Below are positions 1-8,527 of a DNA stretch of 64,000 bases, one piece after another. The notes under the pieces are model-generated. The model was not told the DNA's origin. It saw only the letters and a list, made by a program, of their open reading frames with translations, and did no database searches. The position numbers were made by a program, and so were the translations under genes. The stretch comes from CAVVSQ01 sp963848825 (GTDB lineage Bacteria; Planctomycetota; Planctomycetia; Gemmatales; Gemmataceae): assembly GCA_963848825.1 (NCBI GenBank), contig CAWKFA010000010.1, positions 124,001 to 188,000 on the forward strand. Reading direction: 5' to 3'. Position 1 is the first letter of the stretch; every line of letters begins with the position of its first letter.

Positions 1-132
1 TTGGAAGACGCGCTTCGCGTGAAAGCGAAACAGCGAGATGGCGTCGAGGCCGCGGCAAAAGCATACGAGCGATCGCATGCCCTTTGCTCGCAATGCCACG
101 CCAAATACCGTGACGTGCCACAAAGTCCCTGA
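1..132 (+). CDS. C-terminal end of a c-type cytochrome (partial)
   Basis: The frame is open from the first base and stops at TGA 130-132, giving the last 43 residues of a protein whose start lies outside the window. It contains CSQCH, a CXXCH heme c attachment motif, close to the C-terminus, as in small periplasmic class II-type cytochromes where the heme site is terminal. The preceding charged, Ala/Lys/Arg-rich stretch would fit the last helix of a four-helix bundle, but that is inference from 30 residues. It lies upstream of, and in the same direction as, the redox genes that follow. Confidence 0.6.
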   Translation: MEDALRVKAKQRDGVEAAAKAYERSHALCSQCHAKYRDVPQSP

Positions 133-271
133 CAGCTCAAGCGGGCACGCCCGTATGTACGAAGCCGCCTACTTCTCATAGCTTAGCAGCGGGCGGTCGG
201 TTAACGGCCCAGCCACTCCAGGAGGGAGCGACTTGGAAAAGGCATGATGCTTGATTTAAGCGTTTGCCGGC

Positions 272-898
272 ATGATAGTCAATTTTGAAAAACTTGCTGG
301 GCCGGTCGTCAGGCGAATCGTCTCCGCCACGACGCTGCTGGCGTACTTGATGGCCGCTATCGGCTTTCCGGTGCCGGAGTCAAGCGCGAGTTCTTCCAGT
401 GCAAACACCTGTGGTCGGCGTGTATGCTGTTGCGGGTCCGAAGCCCAGTGTCGGGCAAGCGGTTGCGGTTGCTCCCACTCGACCCTCCAGCCGCCCGCTC
501 TACCGCCGACGGGTGAACCTGGTCGCGGAAGCTCAGATGAAACTGACAACTCCGATATCGAACCTTCGAAATGTTGCAAGAGTACGCAGTCGTTGCCACC
601 CAGTTTACAGCCGTCCCGTATCAAAGAATTCGCTATATCGGCTCAACCAGCCATGGACAATAATGCCACGAGTTCTCCAAAGGGTACATCGATAAGCTGG
701 CTCGTCGGCATGTCGGCTTTGAAGTGTCAGGGTGGCTCCACAAGCTGGCTTGCCCTCAATGCCGCGACCGTTTTTACGCCACGCTTTTGCTGGCATGTCG
801 ACTGTCCCTATTGCCATTCCCTTCCCGTCATCCACCACGTTCCTTTCGTTGAGAGCGGAGAACCGGTAGATCCGCCGCCCCGTCCGGTAGACATTTGA
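272..898 (+). CDS. Cys-rich hypothetical membrane-anchored protein
   Basis: 208 residues starting at an ATG, with one hydrophobic segment near residues 15-33 that could be a signal anchor. A Cys-rich patch follows (CGRRVCCCGS, then CRASGCGCS), and a second group near the C-terminus reads CWHVDCPYCH followed by a double His. The middle is Pro/Ser-rich. I do not recognise a named domain. The clustered Cys and His suggest metal binding or a redox role, and it sits between a cytochrome fragment and a pilin-like/cytochrome/thioredoxin cluster in the same direction. Function unknown; the open frame is long for GC-rich noncoding DNA but the protein is low-complexity. Confidence 0.55.
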   Translation: MIVNFEKLAGPVVRRIVSATTLLAYLMAAIGFPVPESSASSSSANTCGRRVCCCGSEAQCRASGCGCSHSTLQPPALPPTGEPGRGSSDETDNSDIEPSKCCKSTQSLPPSLQPSRIKEFAISAQPAMDNNATSSPKGTSISWLVGMSALKCQGGSTSWLALNAATVFTPRFCWHVDCPYCHSLPVIHHVPFVESGEPVDPPPRPVDI

Positions 899-1031
899 CG
901 CTGATCACGCGCCGGTAATTCCGGTCACCAAGCTGTCTATCCGCGGTTTCGTCAAATCGCGCGATCGTTCCTTGCCAACCATGGGCAAGAACGCTCCCAT
1001 ACCGCTCCTTCGTAGGCGAAAGGAAGAGCCC

Positions 1032-2120
1032 ATGCGCTCACGTCATGCATTTACCCTCATTGAACTCTTGGTCGTAATCGCGATTATCGCGGTTTTGATC
1101 GCTTTGCTTGTGCCCGCCGTGCAGAAGGTTCGCGAGTCTGCGTCACGTATCCAGTGCACGAATAACCTGAAACAGATTGCTCTCGGAATCCACAACCATG
1201 AGAGCGCCAAGCGGTATTTTCCTGGTCTCGCGGATGGTGCACCGGCCGGCTGGGGAAGCAACAACCACGCTTATGCGTTTGGTCCCCTTGCCAATATTTT
1301 GCCGTATATCGAGCAGGCCCAGCTTCAGAACCTGATCGACTTCAGCCAGGTGGCCACGGTGAACGGCTACGCGGGCGCCATCAATCCTGTACACGACGCC
1401 GCGGCAAGCACCGTGGTGTCTTTATATCTCTGCCCAAGTGATGGGCAGAGCCCACAGTTCGCGCAGACAAGCACGGCTCGTACACCGAGCGGGTTCGTGA
1501 CCGCCGGCACCAACTATGTCTTCAATTCCGGAAGTGGCCAGGCCAACAAGGACGACGGCTATGCCTTTTACGACCCCGAGTACGAAACCGATGGCCTGTT
1601 CTGGTACGGTTCGCGGACGACTTTCAAAGACATCACGGATGGCGCGTCCAATACCTTGCTAGTGTCGGAATGTCTGCTAGGCCCCGGGCAGCCGGCGCCG
1701 CCCGCCAGCGCGACACAGCCCAGGCCAGACGGGCGGTATTACGTGAGCTTGAATACCGGCGTATTCAATGCGAATAGCCAGGGCCCCGGCGGTTGGCTTC
1801 GAGGTGGAGCGCTCGTTACCGCCAGACCTTCCGAGTGCGACGACGGCACGCGTGCGTGGGGCGTGATGCGCGGTAGCTCCTGGTTCTGGGGCGGCAGGGC
1901 CTGGAACAGCGTCTTTAACGCCGCGCTTCAACCAAATGATCCCTTGTGTGATTGCGGTGCCCATGGGCGAGGGTTTTTTGGCGCCCGCAGCAACCATGGC
2001 AACGGCGTCAACGCTGCTTTGGCGGACGGCAGCGTACGTTTCATTCTTGGCGACGTGAGCCCTGAAACATGGCGAGCGCTTTCAACGCGCGGAGGCGGAG
2101 AAACCATGGGCGACTACTAA
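1032..2120 (+). CDS. DUF1559 pseudopilin-like protein
   Basis: 362 residues from the ATG at 1032, preceded by AGGAAGAG; an in-frame ATG at 972 exists but would push the pilin leader 20 residues inward. The N-terminus has a short basic leader and HAFTLIELLVVIAII, the type IV prepilin peptidase site followed by the hydrophobic alpha-1 helix. Next comes the conserved DUF1559 stretch around RIQCTNNLKQIALGIHNHES and, near the end, NHGNGVNAALADGSVRFI, matching the family's C-terminal H...G.N...DGSV signature. Planctomycetes carry dozens of these; they are thought to be exported and assembled by pilin-type machinery, but no exact role is known. Frame intact. Confidence 0.95.
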   Translation: MRSRHAFTLIELLVVIAIIAVLIALLVPAVQKVRESASRIQCTNNLKQIALGIHNHESAKRYFPGLADGAPAGWGSNNHAYAFGPLANILPYIEQAQLQNLIDFSQVATVNGYAGAINPVHDAAASTVVSLYLCPSDGQSPQFAQTSTARTPSGFVTAGTNYVFNSGSGQANKDDGYAFYDPEYETDGLFWYGSRTTFKDITDGASNTLLVSECLLGPGQPAPPASATQPRPDGRYYVSLNTGVFNANSQGPGGWLRGGALVTARPSECDDGTRAWGVMRGSSWFWGGRAWNSVFNAALQPNDPLCDCGAHGRGFFGARSNHGNGVNAALADGSVRFILGDVSPETWRALSTRGGGETMGDY

Positions 2121-2193
2121 CACTTATCCGGTTGCGGTATCAGGCGATTCAACGGCCGGCTTCTCTCACTTAATTTTAATTCGAGGAATCATC

Positions 2194-3591
2194 ATGAATC
2201 TGCATGCGCCAATCCGGGCAGGTTGGTTAAGATACTGCGTGGCGGCGGTGCTGGCCGCGACCGGAGTCGCGGGTGGACTTTACCTGGCTGACTACACCGA
2301 CCCAGGCACCGCCTCACGGGCGTCTCTTGCTGGAAAAGGCGTTGACAGCCTCAAGCATCGCTTCGACCTTTCTTCCCTTGATGTGAAGGACCGCAATGAA
2401 GCACCCGAAGTGGCTGTCGATGCCAGCGGCCGAATTTACCTGGTCTGGTCGTCGCAAGGCGAGCCGGAAACGCGGACCCTTCTGTTTAGCCGTTCCGAAG
2501 ACGCGGGCGGAAGCTTCTCGCCACCGAGAGAAATAGCGCGTTCGGGAATCTTGAAAACGGTCTCCCAATCAAAGGGCAAAACTGTTATTCGAGATTCCAA
2601 AATGGCCGCTCATCTGAACGTCCAGGGCGAGAATCTTTATCTTGCATGGACCGAGACCCTGCCGGGAAACTCCGGACTGCGCATGGTCGTCGTTACGTCC
2701 AGCGATCAGGGAACGACATTTGGTTCGCCCATCCAAGTTCACCAGGGGCAAGGCGCACGACCGACCTTTACCGCGCTCGCTGCCGGCCCGAGCGGAATGC
2801 TGCTCTGTTCATGGCTGGATAATCGAAACCAATCCCAACAGGTCTACGCTTCGCTTCGTCGCGTCGGGCAAAGCGCCTTCGAGCCCGAAGAGGTTGTTCA
2901 CATAGGAGACGAAGAGCGCGGAGTCTGCCCCTGCTGCCCCACGGCGAGCCTTATTGGTCCGGACGGCGCCTCCTACGTCGCCTTCCGCAATGTAGCCGAT
3001 GCGTGCCGAGACATCTTTATTGGTCGGAAGAAAGAGGGCGCGTCGGAATTCGAAGTGCTTCCCGTCGTGCCGCCGACCTGGAAATTCAACGGCTGCCCGC
3101 ACGATGGACCATCAATCGTGATTGTTGGCGACGTGGTGCACGTCGCATGGATGGACGCCCGCTACGGCCCGCAGCGCCGTTACCACGCCTCGGCCAAATT
3201 GGCCGACATGAAGTTTACGAGTCAGGGGCTTCATGCCATCGAAATCGGCTCGCAAGGCAATGCCAGGCTGCAGGTCGATGGGCGAGGAACCGTGCATGCC
3301 GTTTGGGAGGAAAGTTCGGAAGTTGAATCGGACAGCCATGTCGGCCACCAGCACGATGCCGCGCCAAATGTGGGGAACGGGCATGGTCGGGCCATCATGT
3401 ACGCGACATTGCCAGTCGGAGGTAAAGCATTCACGAGGCCACGCGCCGTCGCGGCCAAAGAAGGCGCCTTTCAGACCCGGCCAAGCGTCGCTGCCACGGG
3501 AGCAGGTAAGATTATTGTTGCTTTCAATGAGCTTGACGAAACCGGCAAGGCCGTCGTCGTCGCCACCTTTGACGGGGAGGTGCGCCGATGA
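2194..3591 (+). CDS. BNR/sialidase-like beta-propeller, exported
   Basis: 465 residues. The N-terminus has a membrane segment (YCVAAVLAATGVAGGLYLA). The body has repeated propeller strands with Asp-box-like S-x-D-x-G-x-T/S-F motifs (SEDAGGSFS, SSDQGTTFG), as in exo-alpha-sialidase/BNR proteins. It also has a CPCC motif near residue 248 and GCPHDGP near residue 305, cysteines not needed for sialidase chemistry, so glycosidase activity should not be assumed. Its stop overlaps the start of the next gene (ATGA), so the two are probably translationally coupled. That neighbour is a cytochrome c-thioredoxin protein, which favours a redox or metal-related periplasmic role. Confidence 0.8.
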   Translation: MNLHAPIRAGWLRYCVAAVLAATGVAGGLYLADYTDPGTASRASLAGKGVDSLKHRFDLSSLDVKDRNEAPEVAVDASGRIYLVWSSQGEPETRTLLFSRSEDAGGSFSPPREIARSGILKTVSQSKGKTVIRDSKMAAHLNVQGENLYLAWTETLPGNSGLRMVVVTSSDQGTTFGSPIQVHQGQGARPTFTALAAGPSGMLLCSWLDNRNQSQQVYASLRRVGQSAFEPEEVVHIGDEERGVCPCCPTASLIGPDGASYVAFRNVADACRDIFIGRKKEGASEFEVLPVVPPTWKFNGCPHDGPSIVIVGDVVHVAWMDARYGPQRRYHASAKLADMKFTSQGLHAIEIGSQGNARLQVDGRGTVHAVWEESSEVESDSHVGHQHDAAPNVGNGHGRAIMYATLPVGGKAFTRPRAVAAKEGAFQTRPSVAATGAGKIIVAFNELDETGKAVVVATFDGEVRR

Positions 3592-4513
3592 GCCGTGTGC
3601 GCCTGATGTTGGCCGCCGTCCTACTAACCGCATCGATGGTGGGCATCGGCTGGGGCATCGGACGATGGCGCAAGGCGGCGTCCACCGACTCGTTACCACC
3701 CAATGGCGGCAACCGCGGCGCACTACTGTTCCAGGTCCACTGTGCAGCGTGCCACGGAAGCGAAGGTCGCGGCGATGGCAGTTCGGTCGCCGACTCGCAA
3801 ATGCGCCGCGCGATTTCGCGGTTCGTCCCTGGCGATTTGCACCCACTCCAGAGTCGATCAAACGCGTAACCGTCGAAGGAATTGCCGGAACGAGCATGCC
3901 TTCGTTCCACACCTCGCTCTCTGCGTCGGCAACGGATGCCATTGTGGCGCATGTTTATCAGTTAGCGACCAAAGGCCCCCTCTTCGAACACCTTCCAACA
4001 GAAGAAGACCGATTGCTTAGCGAAGCCGGTTTCACGGACTTACGGAGTAGGGATTCGCCACCCTTGAAGATTTTCGACTCGTCCGGCAACGCCGTCAACC
4101 TGGCGGCGCTGCGCGGCCAGCTGGTGTTGTTGCATTTCTGGGGAACGGGTTGCGTCGCTTGCATCGAGGAAATGCCGGCACTTGACGCCCTGGCAAAGGC
4201 GCACGCCGGCCGACTGGCGGTCTTGCATGTCTGCGCCGACGAGGACGACGCAGCGTTTGCCCAAAAACACCTGGATCGCCTGGCTCTGAACACGATCGCC
4301 TATTCCGAGCCTACTGGACTTGGGCTGGCTCGCTTCGATGTGCAAGCATTGCCCACCGTCTGGCTAATCGGGGCTGATGGAAAGGCAATAGGTCGAGCCA
4401 GCGGGGCCAAAGACTGGCGTTCCCAAGCTCTAACAAAACTGATTGGTCATTGGCTCCCGTCCACAGGACGGTACGGCGGGGAGAAAAACGCTTCTTTGCA
4501 GATTAAGCAATGA
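3588..4513 (+). CDS. Cytochrome c-TlpA-like thioredoxin fusion (one frameshift)
   Basis: Starts with ATG overlapping the previous stop. The first frame gives a membrane anchor (MLAAVLLTASMVGIGWGIG) and CAACH, a heme c motif. Near 3795-3805 the coding frame shifts by -1. The second frame then continues with the rest of the cytochrome fold (RDFAV...RFAPTPES...GTSMPSF, whose Met is the likely axial ligand), then a thioredoxin-like domain with LLHFWGTGCVACIEEMPALD. The CVAC active site and the cis-Pro region (LPTVW) identify a TlpA/ResA-type membrane-tethered thiol-disulfide oxidoreductase. Expected intact length is about 308 residues. The break sits inside a conserved cytochrome and is probably a sequence error. 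Confidence 0.8.
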
Positions 4514-4586
4514 TCACGGTGAGATCCATGGGATTGGCAGGACCGCCCGAAAGCTTATCGCATGTGGCTGGAACCCCATGTCCTGA

Positions 4587-4919
4587 GTGTATGCAAGGTT
4601 AGTAAGCGTAGTCGGCAAGAGCAAACGGTTTTCCATCGCTGACGCTTGGAACGCTCGGCACGAAGGCAGTGCAGAGATTGCAGAGAAAACCTTGAAAGCG
4701 GTCGCAAAAGCGGTACGTTGCAGAAAGTCTGGCCAGGTCAATGGCAAGGAAGTCGATGTGGCCATCACGATGGGTTGCGGCGATGAATGCCCGTTGGTTC
4801 TTGCCAGGCGGCGAGAGGACTGGAACATCCCCGATCCGAAAAACATGACGCCTGATCAATTTCGGGAAGTGCGGGATTTGATTGAGAGGATGGTCAAGAA
4901 GTTACTGGACTCGCTGTAG
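4587..4919 (+). pseudogene. Degenerate arsC-like (LMW-PTP arsenate reductase) remnant
   Basis: The C-terminal half (DVAITMGCGDECP, then RREDWNIPDP, then MTPDQFREVRDLIERMVKKL) closely follows arsenate reductases of the low-molecular-weight phosphatase fold. That includes the TMGCG...CP redox cysteines and the DP general-acid loop. The N-terminal half does not hold up. The P-loop should read C-X5-R, but the frame gives VVGKSKR, with Val where the nucleophilic Cys belongs. The stretch between P-loop and TMGCG is also shorter than normal by roughly 15-25 residues. The reading frame is open, so this is either a decayed gene or one with several compensating errors. No ars regulator or permease is adjacent. 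Confidence 0.5.
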
Positions 4920-5072
4920 AAAGAGGAAATCCACTTCATTTGCCGCCCGTTATCCTGTCTTCCCGCTGCATTGCCAACCGGGTATCCCCTCGACATTGCT
5001 AATCCATGTCCACTAACTTATCATCGTAATTGCACGCCTGAAGGACGCTAGTCCCTATTGTTCGAATAGCCA

Positions 5073-5502
5073 ATGCCACCACAATCGCGACGGAGGATTT
5101 TGGGCCTTGTCCTTATCGGTATCGGCATTTATTTGTCGCCATGGCCGTGTTCGGACCAGGCCGGAGACGTCAATCGATCGACGCGACTTCCTGCGCATTC
5201 AGCCCGGCATGAGTCGTACCGACGTCGTTAGAATTCTTGGCGTGCCCGGCGATTACCGAGAGGCTCGTTATCTTATAGGCTGGCATGAATGGACTACCGA
5301 CGCCTGGGGTAAAATGGCCGACGAGCGTTGCGTCTGGTACGCCAATCTGGCGACGATACAAATCTCTTTTGGCCCCGACGATAAGGCCGAAGCCGGGGCG
5401 TGTTTCGTGCCACAGGGTTTGAATTTGAACCGCTCTAACGAACGAGCCCCAGGTTTTGGTGACCACTTGCGCGAGTTTTTCACATGGCTGGGACTGTTCT
5501 AA
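5073..5502 (+). CDS. Small membrane-anchored protein with SmpA/OmlA-like motif (one frameshift)
   Basis: The likely start is ATG 5073, giving a short basic N-terminus and a transmembrane segment (ILGLVLIGIGIYLSPWP). Near 5165-5180 the frame shifts by one base into DFLRIQPGMSRTDVVRILGVPGDY, a motif like the GM(T/S)xxxVxxxLGxP turn of SmpA/OmlA/BamE-type lipoproteins and of a common planctomycete family. The rest (WYANLATIQISFGPD) would be beta-strands. Intact length is about 142 residues. A start inside the second frame (5107) would remove the anchor, so I prefer the frameshifted reading. No specific function can be given. Confidence 0.6.
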
Positions 5503-5555
5503 AAGGTGCGGGATAAATGAGCAAATTGCACATTAGTTTTCCGCGATCCCCAACC

Positions 5556-5735
5556 TCACCACACTAAAAATGTCCAGACGAGCACGGCGGCGCCGACCGC
5601 GATGACCGCCACGACGATGTACCAGGCGGGGTGGATGGAGCTGAGTGATTGTCCGGGTGTCGAATGGGCGTGCTCCTCTTTTTTGTGTTCACGTTCCTGA
5701 CGATGGGAGAGTTCGTTTTCCTTGTGATGGTCCAT
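5556..5735 (-). CDS. Small single-pass membrane protein (59 aa)
   Basis: Reads from ATG 5735 to TGA 5556-5558. GGAG lies five bases upstream of the start. The N-terminal half is very polar and His/Glu/Lys-rich (MDHHKENELSHRQEREHKK). The C-terminal half is one transmembrane helix (WYIVVAVIAVGAAVLVWTFLVW). The clean partition, the ribosome-binding site and the same-strand neighbour 13 bases upstream support a real gene, probably the second of a two-gene unit. The His-rich cytosolic or periplasmic tail could bind metal, but this is speculation. Function unknown. Confidence 0.65.
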   Translation of the reverse strand: MDHHKENELSHRQEREHKKEEHAHSTPGQSLSSIHPAWYIVVAVIAVGAAVLVWTFLVW

Positions 5736-5748
5736 ATCGGCTCCTGAT

Positions 5749-5922
5749 TTATAGGGCTGGCGGGTCGTTCTCTGCTACTGATTCACTCTTCTTTTGGCGG
5801 TTTTTTTGCACTTTCTTCCTTGATTGCCTCCAGAGCTTGTTACTGGTCCTGCGCTGTTGATCGACCGTGTTCGTCCGCATCTTGTCGACCAGGCTTTTGG
5901 GCTTTTTTTCTTCGTCGCTCAT
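5749..5922 (-). CDS. Small basic hypothetical protein (57 aa)
   Basis: Reads from ATG 5922 to TAA 5749-5751, with GGAG eight bases before the start. The sequence is highly charged (MSDEEKKPKSLVDKMRTNTV, then a Lys/Arg/Gln-rich middle) and ends acidic. No hydrophobic segment. It precedes the 59-residue membrane protein on the same strand by 13 bases, suggesting co-transcription; the pair points away from the SGNH hydrolase gene at 6125, so the roughly 200-base gap holds divergent promoters. Possibly nucleic-acid binding because of its charge, but no motif supports this. Confidence 0.55.
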   Translation of the reverse strand: MSDEEKKPKSLVDKMRTNTVDQQRRTSNKLWRQSRKKVQKNRQKKSESVAENDPPAL

Positions 5923-6124
5923 GGTTCAAGCTCCGGGATGGCGTTGGCTTCTCGTCGTCAAGTGAATTTTACTAAGAACCGCGGTAGTCGTCGGGGACAA
6001 TCGTGCGCGTTGGCTGGGCAAGGAGCGCATGGCCGGATGCGCTGGCCTCTTGACCCTCGCCGGCGGACGGCTATATTCGACGCAGCAGGACAACTCACGC
6101 CGCCAGGTAAACGGAGCCGCATCC

Positions 6125-7393
6125 ATGTCTCGCGTCGCAATGTGCATTCTATGTGGGGTCGTTAGCGCGTTACTGATGGCCGGGGCCAATTGCACCGCGC
6201 TGGCGCAGGACAAGGGTAAAACCACCTTCACGTTTGCTTTCGGCACCGGGCCGGCCGCGCCGGGCTCCCTCTTGATCACTCCGGACACTGCGTATACCAA
6301 GGAACGAGGCTACGGCCTGGACTTCGGCTCGAAAGTCGAAGTGATGGGGCGCGGCGGCTATATCACCAGCGACAAGCCGTTCTATTTCTCCGTAGACGTT
6401 TCGGAAGGAAACTATGACGTCACCGTCACACTCGGCGACCCCGACGGAGAGTCAACGACCACGGTCCTGGCGGAGACGCGCCGGCCCGCGATTATCGGCC
6501 TGCACACGGACAAGGGCATGTTGGCGCAGCGCACCTTCACGACCAATGTTCACAACTCGTTTCTAAGTAACGGCAAGCAGATCGGGCTCACCGATCGGGA
6601 ACGCAAGGGCGGCCCCGGCGGCGGCATGTTCCTGCATCTCGATGGGGACAAGCTGACCCTCCAGTTCGCCGACAAACGCCCCTGCGTCGCGGCGCTGGCG
6701 ATCGTCAGGAATGATAGCGCCCCGACCCTCTATTTGTGCGGCGATTCCACGGTGACCGACCAGCCCAAGGGGGAGTTTTGCAGTTGGGGACAGACGCTGC
6801 CGCTCTTCTTCAAACCCCGGCTAGTTGCCGTCGCCAATCACGCCGAGTCGGGGCGTACGTCGGGAGCGTTTCTGGGTGAACGACGTCTGGACAAGATCGC
6901 CGACCTGATGAAGCCTGGCGACTACCTGTTCGTCCATTTCGCTCATAATGACTCGCATGCCCCAGGCAATGTGTCCATCCCGGCGTACAAGAAGAATCTC
7001 GACAAATTCATCAACACTGCGCATGGCAAAGGGGCCACGCCTGTCCTCATCACCACCATGAATCGTCTCGGCTTCGATGGCGAGGGCAAAGCCAGGGCGG
7101 ACCTGGGCGCCTATGCGGAGGCCATGCGCGAAGTAGCCAGGGAGAAGAAGGAGTTTTTGATCGATCTCAACAAGATGAGCATCGAATTTTACGAAACCCT
7201 CGGCCCCGACAGGGGCAAGGCAGCCTTCAAGGCAGGCGACAAAACGCACTCGGCTTTTTATGGCGCTTACGAATTTTCGCGGTTTATCGCCGAAGCCATC
7301 AAGAACAGTTCTTTACCGCTGAGCAAGCTGGTGATCGATGACTTGCCGGCCCGCAATTACCAGGGCCCCCTGTTGAAGGTGCCTGGCTTTTGA
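6125..7393 (+). CDS. Rhamnogalacturonan acetylesterase-like SGNH hydrolase
   Basis: About 422 residues from ATG 6125, with a signal peptide (MCILCGVVSALLMAGANCTALAQ). Residues ~25-190 form an N-terminal beta-rich domain (FTFAFGTG...GYGLDFGS) like the galactose-binding-type module placed before such esterases. The catalytic domain shows block I GDSTVTD (nucleophile Ser), block III HFAHND and block V DKTHSAFYGAYEFSR (Asp/His), the usual layout of family CE12-type rhamnogalacturonan acetylesterases. It probably removes acetyl groups from pectin or a related polysaccharide outside the cytoplasm. It is followed directly by a ThuA-domain gene. Frame intact. Confidence 0.85.
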   Translation: MSRVAMCILCGVVSALLMAGANCTALAQDKGKTTFTFAFGTGPAAPGSLLITPDTAYTKERGYGLDFGSKVEVMGRGGYITSDKPFYFSVDVSEGNYDVTVTLGDPDGESTTTVLAETRRPAIIGLHTDKGMLAQRTFTTNVHNSFLSNGKQIGLTDRERKGGPGGGMFLHLDGDKLTLQFADKRPCVAALAIVRNDSAPTLYLCGDSTVTDQPKGEFCSWGQTLPLFFKPRLVAVANHAESGRTSGAFLGERRLDKIADLMKPGDYLFVHFAHNDSHAPGNVSIPAYKKNLDKFINTAHGKGATPVLITTMNRLGFDGEGKARADLGAYAEAMREVAREKKEFLIDLNKMSIEFYETLGPDRGKAAFKAGDKTHSAFYGAYEFSRFIAEAIKNSSLPLSKLVIDDLPARNYQGPLLKVPGF

Positions 7394-7425
7394 ACAGAAA
7401 TGCTGACCCGTGGAGATTGCAGATC

Positions 7426-8443
7426 ATGAGACGACTGGTGATGGTTTTGGCGACGCTGTTACTGCCCATGGCCCTGGCTGCCCAGGAGGGAGCGGACGAA
7501 AAACCCTGGGTCGGTTACGACGGCTTCGATGGACCTGGCAAGGGCAAACATATCGTCCTGGTCAGCGGCGACGAGGAATATCGCTCGGAGGAGACCCTGC
7601 CGCAAATGGCGAAGATTCTCGCCAAGCATCATGGCTTCAAATGTACCGTCCTGTTCGCCATCGATCCCAAGACAGGCTTCATTAGCCCGCAAACGAACAA
7701 TAACATTCCGGGCCTGGAGGCCCTGGCGAGCGCGGACCTGATGGTCATCTGCACCCGCTACCGCAACCTGCCCGACGAGCAGATGAAGCACATCGCGGCT
7801 TATGTAGACTCGGGAAAGCCTGTTATTGGCATGCGCACCGCTACCCACGCCTTTCGGCTGGCGAGCGCGAGCCAGTATCTGAAGTACACAAATACAAGCA
7901 AAGTATGGGATGGCGGTTTCGGCCGGCAAGTTCTCGGCGAGACCTGGGTGACCCATTACGTGCCGAACGGTAAAGGTTGGACGCTCGGCCTCATCGTCAA
8001 AGGGCAGGAGAATCATCCGGTCCTGCGCGGCATCAAGGATGGCGACATCCTGGGCCCCTCCGGTGTTTACGAGGTGAAGCTGCCGATGAATGAAAGCTGC
8101 ACGCCCCTGGTTCTCGGCCAGGCGATCGCCGGCAACAAAGTAACCGACCCCCCGCTACCGGGAAAATACAACAATCCAATGATGCCCGTGGCCTGGACGC
8201 ATTTGTTCAAGGCGCCCACCGGCAAGACAGTGCGTACGTTTACGACGACCATCGGGCGCCTCCCAGGATTTCGCCAGCGAGGGCATGCACCGCCTGCTGA
8301 TCAACGCCACTTACTGGACCCTCGGCATGGAAGACCAGCTCAAGGGCCCCGCCAGGGTCGACATCGTGGGAGACTTTAAGCCATCGCCTTACCGTAACGG
8401 CGGCCACGTCAAGGGAGTCAAGCCGGCGAGCCTCAAGCTGTAG
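7426..8443 (+). CDS. ThuA-domain protein (one frameshift)
   Basis: ATG 7426 gives a signal peptide (MRRLVMVLATLLLPMALAAQ). The body follows the ThuA (trehalose-utilisation-like, class I glutamine-amidotransferase fold) family: HIVLVSGDEEYRSEETLPQMA, LMVICTRYRNLPDEQM, VIGMRTATHAF, and WTHLFKAPTGKTVRTFTTTIG. Near 8254, in a GGG run, one extra base breaks the frame. The right frame resumes with GASQDF and ends at TAG 8441-8443 after LKGPARVDIVGDFKPSPY. Intact length is about 338 residues. ThuA-like proteins of planctomycetes are exported and sit with carbohydrate-active genes; substrate unknown. Confidence 0.82.
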
Positions 8444-8527
8444 GCTTAATTGGCCCGCGAATCATCCGTCCTGTTGGGGAGCCGTCGACTAACATTTTTA
8501 CCTCCACTCCAGTTCAAGGAACGCACC

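Noticed and set aside
2194..3591. True sialidase activity for the BNR protein
   Set aside because: The arginine triad and catalytic Tyr/Glu of sialidases are not evident; only the propeller Asp-box pattern is.
3112..3942. A 276-codon minus-strand frame
   Set aside because: It overlaps both the BNR propeller and the cytochrome gene on the other strand and lacks motifs.
3588..4513. Programmed ribosomal frameshifting in the cytochrome-thioredoxin gene
   Set aside because: No slippery heptamer or downstream structure stands out, and dozens of similar breaks across unrelated genes point to sequence errors instead.
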